Shown: positions 1 to 5,885 of the stretch, piece by piece
Position numbering within the stretch: the first letter of the stretch is position 1
How the letters are laid out: the number at the start of each line of letters is the position of its first letter
Source of the DNA: Methanothrix sp.
GTDB taxonomy: Archaea > Halobacteriota > Methanosarcinia > Methanotrichales > Methanotrichaceae
Assembly: GCA_028688535.1 (NCBI GenBank)
Contig: JAQTXY010000131.1
Location: forward strand, 1-6,067
Length of the DNA stretch: 6,067 nt
Reading direction: 5' to 3'
The notes under the pieces: model-generated
The model's input: the letters and a program-made list of their open reading frames with translations, nothing else
Database searches by the model: none
What the model was told of the DNA's origin: nothing
Program-made: the position numbers and the translations under genes

Positions 1-58
1 TCAATCTGCTCCACTTGGATTTAGATCCATCTGGTGGCCAGAGGCGAATCCGCGCCGC

Positions 59-1003
59 CTATCCGCTCCCTAAAATCTCCCTGATCGCCCTCTGGCTCTC
101 CTCCGGCGTACCTCTGGTGTTGACCTCGTGTACTTTTACCCGGGCGAAGAGCGCCTGGAAAAAGCGGCTTCGCAGTTTCCTCTTGAAATCACTCTTCACC
201 AACAGATGGGGATTGTAGTAGCCGTTGGCCTCCAGTATGGCCAGCGCCTCTTTTCCGTCCAGCTGCCGCACGCTCTCCTTCTGATCTGGATCTCGCTTGA
301 GCAGGATCACATTCTCCATAGTCGTGAGCGGCAGGATGCGCCCTTTGCCAATCACCCAGCGCAGGTCCACCACCGCCCGGCCTTTTTCGTCGAAGACGGC
401 TTTATCGACCAGCCCGGAAAACTCCTTCCAGATATCAGCCAGATCGGCACGAATATAGAAGTTCTTCTCAGATCCGTAGGCCAGGATCTCCTCGCCAAAG
501 ATGCGGGCAAAAAACCAGTCATCGGAGACAACGCGCGCTTTAGGCTGGCGCAAAAGGCCATAGGTGTGAGTAGTTTTGCCGGCCCCAGAACCACCTAAAA
601 TGCAAAGCCCCTGTCCCCTTATGTCCAGACAGGCACCATGCACCGAATAGATGCCGTGATTGTCCTCCAGGATATCTCCCGCCAGGGAGAGCGCCAGGGA
701 CTTTATCCATCCGTAATAGTCCATGTTGAATAAAAAGCAGCTCTTGGAATGAGGATCGTAGCGAACAAGGTTCTCTCCAATCGTCTTGTCCTCCAGAACA
801 TAAAGCCGCCCGTGGGAGCGAATATTCTGGGAGGCGAAATAGAAGCTCTCTTCCCAGGCATTCTTGACAAAAGAGCTGCCCGTGAGAAGCTTGATGCAAC
901 ATCCGTAAATATCAGACTTGATCTCGTAGAGCACCTGGCTGGCATATTTCTCAACCAGCCCTTCCTTCTGCTCCATGGATATGATCTCTACCGCATAAGC
1001 CAT
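59..1003 (-). CDS. HPr kinase/PEP carboxykinase-like P-loop ATPase
   Basis: A 314-residue protein resembling the C-terminal kinase fold of HPr kinase/phosphorylase and related HprK-like proteins. A Walker A loop, GGSGAGKTT, lies at residues 137-145. It is preceded by the VHGACLDIRGQG strand-turn (121-132), where HPr kinases carry their conserved His-containing strand. A DD pair at 161-162 (VVSDDWFF) matches the acidic pair after the P-loop in HPr kinases. Residues 1 to about 110 form an N-terminal part that I cannot assign. No signal peptide or membrane segment is seen, so it is probably cytoplasmic. The ATG at 1003 has GAGGGT eight nt upstream; Met10 is a possible alternative start. It is the last gene of the glycolytic block, 17 nt after the mutase. 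The family phosphorylates HPr on Ser in Firmicutes, but other HprK-like proteins act on unrelated or unknown substrates. The ATPase fold is confident; the substrate is unknown. Confidence 0.75.
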   Translation of the reverse strand: MAYAVEIISMEQKEGLVEKYASQVLYEIKSDIYGCCIKLLTGSSFVKNAWEESFYFASQNIRSHGRLYVLEDKTIGENLVRYDPHSKSCFLFNMDYYGWIKSLALSLAGDILEDNHGIYSVHGACLDIRGQGLCILGGSGAGKTTHTYGLLRQPKARVVSDDWFFARIFGEEILAYGSEKNFYIRADLADIWKEFSGLVDKAVFDEKGRAVVDLRWVIGKGRILPLTTMENVILLKRDPDQKESVRQLDGKEALAILEANGYYNPHLLVKSDFKRKLRSRFFQALFARVKVHEVNTRGTPEESQRAIREILGSG

Positions 1004-1020
1004 TTTCCAACACCCTCTTA

Positions 1021-1737
1021 TTATCCTCTCTTCCCGCCCACCTGTGCACTTCCTAAATAGCTTCGACCCGCGATATGCATCTGGTCATCCAGCTCGTAGA
1101 CTAAGGGCACTGCCGTGCCGATCTCCACCTTTTCGATCTCCTGATCGGAGATATTCTCCAGATGCTTGACCAGGGCGCGAATGGTATTGCCATGCGAGAC
1201 AACCAGGACGTTCTTGCCCTTTTCTAGCTCCGGTCCGATCAGAGCCTGCCAGAAGGGCAGCACCCGCTCCTGTGTGTCCTGCAATGACTCTGTTTTAGGC
1301 AGCAAGCTCTCCGGCACATCCCTGTATCGACCATCCAGACCAGGATAGCGATCATCATCCGCAGCCACAGCCGGCGGCCTCTCGCAAAAGCCTCTTCTCC
1401 AGCGCTGCACCTGCGCGCTCCCGTATCGCCTCTCGGTCTCCTGCTTGCTCTTGCCCTCCAGCGCTCCATAAAAACGCTCATTGAGCCGCCAGCAGGGCAG
1501 AGCCGGAATCCACATAAGATCCATCTCATCGAGCACAATCCAGAGAGTCCTGATGGCCCGCTTCAAGACAGATGTAAAGGCGATGTCGAAGGTAAGGCCA
1601 TGGCTCTTCATGAGCCAGCCCGCTTCCCCAGCTTCAGCTTTGCCTCTCTCGGACAGATCGATATCCAACCAGCCGGTGAACCTGCCTTCCAGGTTAAAGA
1701 TGCTCTGACCATGCCGCAGCAATACCAGCTTTGCCAT
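1021..1737 (-). CDS. gpmA: 2,3-bisphosphoglycerate-dependent phosphoglycerate mutase
   Basis: Interconverts 3-phosphoglycerate and 2-phosphoglycerate in glycolysis/gluconeogenesis through a phosphohistidine intermediate. The 238-residue protein aligns over its whole length with bacterial GpmA. It has LLRHGQS with phospho-acceptor His9, FTGWLDIDLSERG (20-32), TSVLKRAIRTLW with Arg60, LNERFYGALEG with Glu87, QRWRRGF, DDRYPG and the SHGNTIRALVKHLENIS block with His182. All catalytic residues are present. I chose the ATG at 1737 because it gives MAKLVLLRHG, matching the family N-terminus. An in-frame TTG at 1749 would add four residues and overlap the aldolase stop. Either way the gene follows the aldolase within about 8 nt, indicating cotranscription. 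Many archaea use the unrelated cofactor-independent mutase instead, so this very bacterial-looking sequence suggests acquisition from bacteria. Confidence 0.95.
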   Translation of the reverse strand: MAKLVLLRHGQSIFNLEGRFTGWLDIDLSERGKAEAGEAGWLMKSHGLTFDIAFTSVLKRAIRTLWIVLDEMDLMWIPALPCWRLNERFYGALEGKSKQETERRYGSAQVQRWRRGFCERPPAVAADDDRYPGLDGRYRDVPESLLPKTESLQDTQERVLPFWQALIGPELEKGKNVLVVSHGNTIRALVKHLENISDQEIEKVEIGTAVPLVYELDDQMHIAGRSYLGSAQVGGKRG

Positions 1738-1745
1738 TTTCTTCG

Positions 1746-2657
1746 TCAATTTCCCAGGTAGATCTTGTAAGCCTCATCCACGCTGGCATTCTCTACAGTG
1801 ATGGCGTAAATGGCATTGCAGAGACGTACTGCTTCTGCCAGGGGCCTCTGGTGGATATTTCGGCCGGTAGCATTTCCCGACGCTCCACTGATATGGATCT
1901 GGTCGTGAAGCCTCTGCAAAAATACCTGAGCATCGGTGCTCTCCCCGCCGGCGCAGACTACCTTTGTGCGACCTGCTGCCTGCACAGCCTCCCGGAAGAT
2001 CTGGGCAGAATCCTGGCCGGCTTTTTGGGGATAATTGACCTTGACAAAGTCAGAGCCAAGCGCGGCAGCCACCCCCGCCGCTCCGGCGATGAGATGGGGA
2101 TCTTTCTCTTCCTTGACCGCCTTACCGCGAGGATAGATCCAGAGCACTGTCACCAGCCCCGTCTGATGGGCCTGGAATACCATCTGCGCCGCCTCGGTTA
2201 GCATCTCTCCCTCGCGTTCGCTTCCCAGATAGATGGTATAGCCTACACCCAGGATGGACAGGCCGCTTTGCTCCTTGAATTTGGCTACCTGGGCGATATC
2301 TATCCATTGTGGACTGACGGGCTCTGCCTGGGACGTCTTCACCAGATTGGTCTTGGAGTTCAGCTTCACCAGGTAAGGTACATTGGAGTAGTCTATGCCA
2401 TAGCGAGCGATAAGTCCGAGCTGAGTAGCAAAAACGCCGACGTTGGCTTTGGCCGCGATGCGGAAAAGATGCTCGGGATCATTATCCTGCGCATCGATAC
2501 CCTGCCCGAAAAAATCGTCATTAAGATGCTCTACTTTCTGATCTCCGGCAAAGAGCATCAACCGTCCGCTGCCTTTGCTGATCTTGAGAAAGTTCTCCTT
2601 GTACTTGGAACGGCTTTCCTCCGGCACATCCAGAGGAATTACGATATCATCTGCCAT
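1746..2657 (-). CDS. fba: Fructose-bisphosphate aldolase, archaeal class I (DhnA family)
   Basis: Cleaves fructose 1,6-bisphosphate to dihydroxyacetone phosphate and glyceraldehyde 3-phosphate, or runs in reverse, through a Schiff-base lysine. Visible family features (303-residue numbering) are RLMLFAGDQKVEH near 32-44, the WIYPRG motif with Tyr175 and Arg177, the predicted Schiff-base Lys206 in DFVKVNYP, VVCAGGES (233-240) as phosphate-binding loop, and SGASGNATGRN near 257-267. It is not the bifunctional aldolase/phosphatase, which is longer and unrelated in sequence. I chose the ATG at 2657 because GGGAG lies seven nt upstream and the protein then starts MADDIVIPLDVP. The ATG at 2681 (eight more residues) has only a poorly spaced AAGG. 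It sits between phosphofructokinase and phosphoglycerate mutase genes on the same strand, which supports a glycolytic role. DhnA relatives also include the 2-amino-3,7-dideoxy-heptulosonate synthases of aromatic biosynthesis; the operon makes the glycolytic role more likely. Confidence 0.9.
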   Translation of the reverse strand: MADDIVIPLDVPEESRSKYKENFLKISKGSGRLMLFAGDQKVEHLNDDFFGQGIDAQDNDPEHLFRIAAKANVGVFATQLGLIARYGIDYSNVPYLVKLNSKTNLVKTSQAEPVSPQWIDIAQVAKFKEQSGLSILGVGYTIYLGSEREGEMLTEAAQMVFQAHQTGLVTVLWIYPRGKAVKEEKDPHLIAGAAGVAAALGSDFVKVNYPQKAGQDSAQIFREAVQAAGRTKVVCAGGESTDAQVFLQRLHDQIHISGASGNATGRNIHQRPLAEAVRLCNAIYAITVENASVDEAYKIYLGN

Positions 2658-2707
2658 ATTCAAACTCCCACTTATCGTCATTTCGCCTTCTGCTCGCGTC
2701 TAAATAC

Positions 2708-3646
2708 TTATGTTCTCTCGGATAGTACTGTAAGCTTCACCTGCGGCACTAGTCTCTCGAAATCCTCCTTCTGGGCCAGCGCAGTTCCCTGATACAGAGT
2801 GGTAGCCGTCCCGGCAGCTGCGGCATAGACCAGGCACTCCTTCAGGCTCTTACCCTGCACCATGCCGCTAACAAAGCCTGCCACCGAGGAGTCTCCCGCT
2901 CCAATGGTGCTCTGCACATCCACATTGGGCGGCACGGCCAGATACTCATGACCTTCCGAGACAAGCAGGATGCCTCTCCCGCCCATAGATACGAGAACGA
3001 TTCTCACACCTTGCCGGTTGATCTCTCTAGCAGCGGTGCAAATCTCATCCAGCCCTTTCAGCTCCCGGCCAACCAACTCGGACAGCTCATGAATGTTGGG
3101 TTTGATCACATCGGGTTTGGCTAAAATTCCCGCGCGCAGGGCAGCACCATCAACATCCAGCACCACGGTGGACTGACACCTCTTGACCAGCGTTATGATC
3201 TTTCGGTAGATCTCGGGAGTGACGCCCTGGGGAAGGCTGCCTCCGATGGCAACCAGATCGCTGCAAGGCAGCCTCTCCAGTAGCTCCACGAACTCCATGA
3301 GCTCGGACGGACTGATCTGCGGGCCGCGAGCATTAAAGGCCAATTGCTTTCCCGTATCCGTCTCATGAATGATGATATTAGTGCGCGTCTCACCTGAGAC
3401 ATGAACAAAATCCGTCTGAATGCCCTCGTTTAGCAGCCTGCCTTCCAGCTCCCGGCCGGCAAATCCTCCCACGAATCCTAAAGCGATGTTGTCAATTCCC
3501 AGGTTCTTGAGGACTTTAGAGACATCAACACTCTTGCCTCCTGCAAAACTCCTCTCTTCTACGATTCGATTGGATACATCATCGCGTACCTTCTGGATCC
3601 AGATGGTACGGTCAAGGGCCGGATTGAGAGTAATGGTGTAGATCAT
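2708..3646 (-). CDS. PfkB-family phosphofructokinase (6-phosphofructokinase or 1-phosphofructokinase)
   Basis: A ribokinase-superfamily sugar kinase of 312 residues, the usual length for Pfk-2, FruK and LacC. Visible motifs are LNPALD (7-12, Asp12 contacting the sugar), FAGGKSVDVSKVLKNLG (34-50), ETRTN with Arg88, GGSLPQG (135-141), IKPN (181-184) and STIGAGDSSVAGF (246-258) with catalytic base Asp252. The C-terminal AAAGTATTLYQGT stretch resembles Escherichia coli Pfk-2. It most likely phosphorylates fructose 6-phosphate to the 1,6-bisphosphate with ATP, feeding the aldolase encoded 50 nt downstream. 1-phosphofructokinase or tagatose-6-phosphate kinase activity cannot be excluded. The usual GGKG(I)N(V) signature reads GGKSVDV here, with Asp41 at the Asn position. 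The ATG at 3646 lacks a clear Shine-Dalgarno sequence but gives the standard MIYTITLNPALD start. It is the first gene of the minus-strand block, behind the palindrome-rich intergenic region. Confidence 0.88.
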   Translation of the reverse strand: MIYTITLNPALDRTIWIQKVRDDVSNRIVEERSFAGGKSVDVSKVLKNLGIDNIALGFVGGFAGRELEGRLLNEGIQTDFVHVSGETRTNIIIHETDTGKQLAFNARGPQISPSELMEFVELLERLPCSDLVAIGGSLPQGVTPEIYRKIITLVKRCQSTVVLDVDGAALRAGILAKPDVIKPNIHELSELVGRELKGLDEICTAAREINRQGVRIVLVSMGGRGILLVSEGHEYLAVPPNVDVQSTIGAGDSSVAGFVSGMVQGKSLKECLVYAAAAGTATTLYQGTALAQKEDFERLVPQVKLTVLSERT

Positions 3647-3657
3647 GGTTCACAACT

Positions 3658-3670
3658 ATTTGCGGCAAAT
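3658..3670. promoter_or_regulatory. Perfect palindrome ATTTGC-G-GCAAAT, candidate operator
   Basis: Two 6-bp arms flank a single central G, starting 11 nt upstream of the phosphofructokinase ATG. The TTTGC/GCAAA half-sites recur twice more in this intergenic region. Depending on the true transcription start, the site would lie in the 5' leader or overlap the core promoter, a typical place for a repressor. The regulator is unknown. Confidence 0.4.
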
Positions 3671-3681
3671 GTATTGACTCT

Positions 3682-3696
3682 TTTGCCTGGGGCAAA
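3682..3696. promoter_or_regulatory. Inverted repeat TTTGCC-TGG-GGCAAA, candidate operator
   Basis: Perfect 6-bp arms with a 3-nt spacer, centred 25 bp from the centre of the palindrome at 3658-3670 and sharing its TTTGC/GCAAA half-site. If the box A-like TTTATTAT at 3707-3714 is used on the minus strand, this repeat would overlap the transcription start of the glycolytic block. The function is inferred from symmetry and position. Confidence 0.4.
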
Positions 3697-3770
3697 GGAA
3701 CCGCAGATAATAAAGCCCTGCTTTTTCGGACCGATAATCTTATATTCGTCTAATGTCGTAAGCAGTTCAA

Positions 3771-3816
3771 GCAAAGGTCGAAAGAATCCAATCCCTCCCA
3801 AGGAATCGACTTTTGC
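3771..3816. promoter_or_regulatory. Long inverted repeat upstream of the MoxR box A
   Basis: The arms GCAAAGGTCGA (3771-3781) and TCGACTTTTGC (3806-3816) are inverted copies matching at 10 of 11 positions, separated by 24 nt. The single mismatch would be a G-U pair in RNA. The right arm ends 12 nt upstream of the rightward box A, so the repeat could be a bipartite site for an activator or repressor of the MoxR gene. The arms again carry the GCAAA/TTTGC half-site. Confidence 0.4.
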
Positions 3817-3828
3817 CCCTCCCATTAT

Positions 3829-3836
3829 TTTAAATA
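3829..3836 (+). promoter_or_regulatory. Archaeal box A (TATA) for the MoxR operon, leaderless start
   Basis: TTTAAATA is an excellent match to the archaeal box A consensus. Its centre lies about 29 nt upstream of the ATG at 3862. Archaeal transcription normally starts about 25-27 nt downstream of the box centre, which puts the start at or within a few nt of the ATG. The sequence just before the ATG is pyrimidine-rich with no Shine-Dalgarno motif. Both facts point to a leaderless mRNA. The start position itself is inferred. Confidence 0.6.
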
Positions 3837-3861
3837 TCGCCGGCACGGTAGCCTTCTTTTT

Positions 3862-5124
3862 ATGCCAGATCCCCGTAAAAAGATACAGCACCTTATATCA
3901 TCCCTGGAGGAACTCCGGCTGCATATAGGCAGAAAGGATCTTGCCGTTGGCAAGCAAAAGGTCAATGCTATGCTCTTTTTCTCCCTGGCCAATGCCTGCT
4001 TGCGAGGCCGCTGCGTACTCCTCTATGGTGGCATAGGCGCTAACAAGACAACTCTGGTAAATCTGCTGGGCTCTTCCTTTCTTTCCAGAACCCTGGATGA
4101 AGTAGAAGATATGATGGTGACCGGTCATCCGGAGCAGACGGAAGAGAAAATCGTGGGCTTTCTCGATCCCAGGCAGTGGACGGCCGCCGCTGCTACGGCT
4201 GGATCTACCCAGGTGCTCTGGACCAATTGGGCAAAGTCCAATTGGAAGCTCATCAATGAGATCAATCGCTTTCCCAGCGGCAAGCAGAACCTATTCCTGG
4301 AGATACTTCAAAAGAGAAAGATCAGCTACGCTGGACAGGTCTGCAAGCTGGGAGACACCTGCTATTTTGCCACCATGAATCCGGAACTTTCCGCTACCTA
4401 CCCTTTAGATGAAGCCCTGCTGGATAGAATATCCGCCTGCGTGCCTGCCACCCAGCCTGATTTCCTGGCCGGCCTTCTCCTCTCCGAACGCGAGCGAGAG
4501 GTTAGGGATCTGGCTGGCATGCTGCCCCGTCTGACACCCCAGGAGTTCGCTTGCCTGCCTGAGAAAGTAGCTGAAAGGTCGCTTGCCGGTCAGGTGGAGC
4601 TGGCCATCCTCAGTCTGATCAGAGACTTTACCCTCTGCGAGAGAGCACCTGCCTATGACAAGACCCAGCTTTCCGGCAGCAAACCCTCTTTGGGCCTGTG
4701 TTCCGGTTGTCACTACCACAACAATCCCGAGGCTATCTGCTGGCAGATAGATGAAGGCTTGTCCGACCGGGTGCGACAGGACTTGAGGGCATTTTGCCGG
4801 GCTTTTGCTTATCTTCTGGACAGGGATGCCGACCTGCCCGTTCTTAAGGCCATAGCCCCTTACGTAATCTGGCACCGCGTGACATCCCTGCGATCGGTCC
4901 TGGAGAGGCCGCCCTATTATGGAGTGGGAAAGCTGGCTCATGTGGCAATGCTGGTGGAAAAGAGCATAAATCGCACCATGAATGAGAGGGCAGAGATGAA
5001 CCTGATATTTTCCCGAGCGGTGGATGGCGAGCTGGCTGCCGATCAGGCCATCGAGAGCCTTTCCACTTTTGACGATCCCATTGCCAGGCTGGACTATATT
5101 CCCACTTTGGAGCAGATACGATGA
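3862..5124 (+). CDS. MoxR-type AAA+ ATPase with Cys/His cluster
   Basis: A 420-residue AAA+ ATPase of the MoxR/AAA_3 type, a family that remodels or helps metallate client enzymes with a partner protein. In order: an N-terminal helix region (1-50), Walker A LLYGGIGANKTTL (53-65), Walker B region WKLINEINRFPSGKQNLFLEIL (first residues 128-140), sensor 1 YFATMNP (168-174, Asn173) and LDEALLDRI (182-190) with the likely arginine finger Arg189. A helical lid follows. Two departures stand out. Walker A has Asn61 where Gly normally precedes the Lys, and the Walker B Asp is Asn132, with Glu133 kept. Residues 259-293 hold Cys259, Cys280, Cys283, His284, His286 and Cys293, a possible Zn or Fe-S site. 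No signal or membrane segment is seen. The ATG at 3862 is needed to keep the N-terminal helices, and a box A upstream suggests a leaderless message. Its stop overlaps the next start (ATGA). The client is unknown. Confidence 0.85.
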   Translation: MPDPRKKIQHLISSLEELRLHIGRKDLAVGKQKVNAMLFFSLANACLRGRCVLLYGGIGANKTTLVNLLGSSFLSRTLDEVEDMMVTGHPEQTEEKIVGFLDPRQWTAAAATAGSTQVLWTNWAKSNWKLINEINRFPSGKQNLFLEILQKRKISYAGQVCKLGDTCYFATMNPELSATYPLDEALLDRISACVPATQPDFLAGLLLSEREREVRDLAGMLPRLTPQEFACLPEKVAERSLAGQVELAILSLIRDFTLCERAPAYDKTQLSGSKPSLGLCSGCHYHNNPEAICWQIDEGLSDRVRQDLRAFCRAFAYLLDRDADLPVLKAIAPYVIWHRVTSLRSVLERPPYYGVGKLAHVAMLVEKSINRTMNERAEMNLIFSRAVDGELAADQAIESLSTFDDPIARLDYIPTLEQIR

Positions 5125-5885
5125 AGCTTGTGCGCTTCATGGATGCTGCTTACCAGGGAAAGGCATCTGGCCGCAGACTGAAGACGCACCAGGGGGATAT
5201 GATCTTCAGCCTGGAGGACCTGGCCGATCAGGTGGGTGAGAAGCCCACTCGCGCCGAGGTAGAGCAATTTGTGCCACAAGTCAAGAACCAGCTGGAGCTG
5301 CTAGTCTCCACTCATCCGGGAAAAAAGTATGCTCTGCTCTGGGGTTATCTCACCAGCCTTGCCGCTGAGTGTTGCACTGCTCCATTGCTATTGCCTTGCC
5401 GGGATTATGCAGGCCTCGAGCTTGCCAGAGGAACCATAATCCTGCAAGAGGCCGGAGACCACGTCGGCGAGAGGATGAAAGGAGGCAAGATCCTGGTGCA
5501 AGGAAAAGCGGGCGATTATCTGGGCCAGAAGATGGAAGGTGGCGGGATAATCGCGGCAGGCTGCCGGGATTATGCCTTTCGAAACATGCACGGTGGATAT
5601 GGAGTGGTGCGGGGCGATGCCGGCAAGTTTGCGGGCCTGGGCAACTCGGGAGGCAGGATAGCAGTTCTCGGAAGCTGCTCTGAGAGAGCGGGATGGCTCA
5701 TGCGCGCCGGCAGCCTCTATGTGCGCGGGGACGTCGGCGACTATCTGGGGCTTCTTATGAGCGGCGGCAAAATCCTTGTCAAGGGAAAGGCAGCTAAGAG
5801 AGCTGGATGGCGCAAAAAAGGTGGAAGCATTAGAGCGGCAAGCTATGGTCCAGAGGCGGCGGATGATCTCCCGGGACTGGGCTGA
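5121..5885 (+). CDS. Stand-alone GXGXG repeat (FwdC/GltB-like beta-helix) protein
   Basis: A 254-residue protein with two parts. Residues 1 to about 95 form a domain I do not recognise, with a Cys pair at 84-85. From about 100 to 238 there are roughly seven copies of an 18-20-residue repeat of the form GG-(K/S)-I-x-V-x-G-x-(A/V)-G-x-x-x-G-x-x-M. Clear copies begin near 121 (GGKILVQGKAGDYLGQKM), 178, 197 and 216. This repeat folds as a right-handed beta-helix in formylmethanofuran dehydrogenase subunit C and the C-terminal domain of glutamate synthase. The N-terminal part does not resemble the FwdC N-terminus and no Fwd genes are adjacent, so I do not call it FwdC. The start overlaps the MoxR stop by ATGA, implying translational coupling and joint function. 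It could be a scaffold, an assembly factor or a decoy subunit. The fold is confident; the function is unknown. Confidence 0.8.
   Translation: MKLVRFMDAAYQGKASGRRLKTHQGDMIFSLEDLADQVGEKPTRAEVEQFVPQVKNQLELLVSTHPGKKYALLWGYLTSLAAECCTAPLLLPCRDYAGLELARGTIILQEAGDHVGERMKGGKILVQGKAGDYLGQKMEGGGIIAAGCRDYAFRNMHGGYGVVRGDAGKFAGLGNSGGRIAVLGSCSERAGWLMRAGSLYVRGDVGDYLGLLMSGGKILVKGKAAKRAGWRKKGGSIRAASYGPEAADDLPGLG

Larger units (their letters stand above)
3647..3861. promoter_or_regulatory. Divergent intergenic regulatory region between pfkB-type and MoxR genes
   Basis: A 215-nt region that must drive both the leftward glycolytic block and the rightward MoxR block. It is richer in A+T than the genes around it. 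It contains a strong box A for the rightward gene and weaker box A-like stretches for the leftward one: TTTATTAT read on the minus strand at 3707-3714, and AATATAAG at 3739-3746. Six TTTGC/GCAAA half-sites are arranged as three inverted pairs. Shorter palindromes also occur: AAAGC-CCT-GCTTT at 3712-3724 and TCGG-A-CCGA at 3726-3734. Promoter and operator roles are inferred from position and symmetry only. An 82-codon reading frame on the minus strand crosses the whole region and could compete with this reading. Confidence 0.6.

Noticed and set aside
30..42. Short inverted repeat TCTGG-TGG-CCAGA downstream of the HPr-kinase-like gene, as a terminator
   Set aside because: The arms are only 5 bp and no T-run follows in the direction of transcription.
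1..58. Tiny frame (ATG at 30, nine codons, minus strand) after the HPr-kinase-like gene
   Set aside because: Too short and featureless to support as a gene; nothing else can be identified in this 58-nt edge.
128..598. 156-codon plus-strand frame opposite the HPr-kinase-like gene
   Set aside because: No motif, and the opposite strand holds a P-loop ATPase with a good ribosome site.
59..1003. Calling the P-loop protein a PEP carboxykinase or a true HPr kinase (hprK)
   Set aside because: It shares the nucleotide-binding fold, but it is far shorter than a PEP carboxykinase and no HPr substrate is evident.
1735..1749. TTG at 1749 as start of the mutase, overlapping the aldolase stop
   Set aside because: The ATG at 1737 gives the family-typical N-terminus; the TTG has no good ribosome site and adds four unsupported residues.
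1731..2792. Long plus-strand reading frames opposite the aldolase and kinase genes (1731-2201, 2268-2792)
   Set aside because: Their translations show no family motifs and lie antisense to genes with full catalytic motifs.
4405..4941. 178-codon minus-strand frame opposite the MoxR gene
   Set aside because: It is antisense to a clear AAA+ gene, has no recognisable domain, and the sense frame explains the coding signal.
5121..5885. Calling the GXGXG protein formylmethanofuran dehydrogenase subunit C (fwdC)
   Set aside because: Only the repeat region matches. The N-terminus differs and no other Fwd subunit genes are adjacent.
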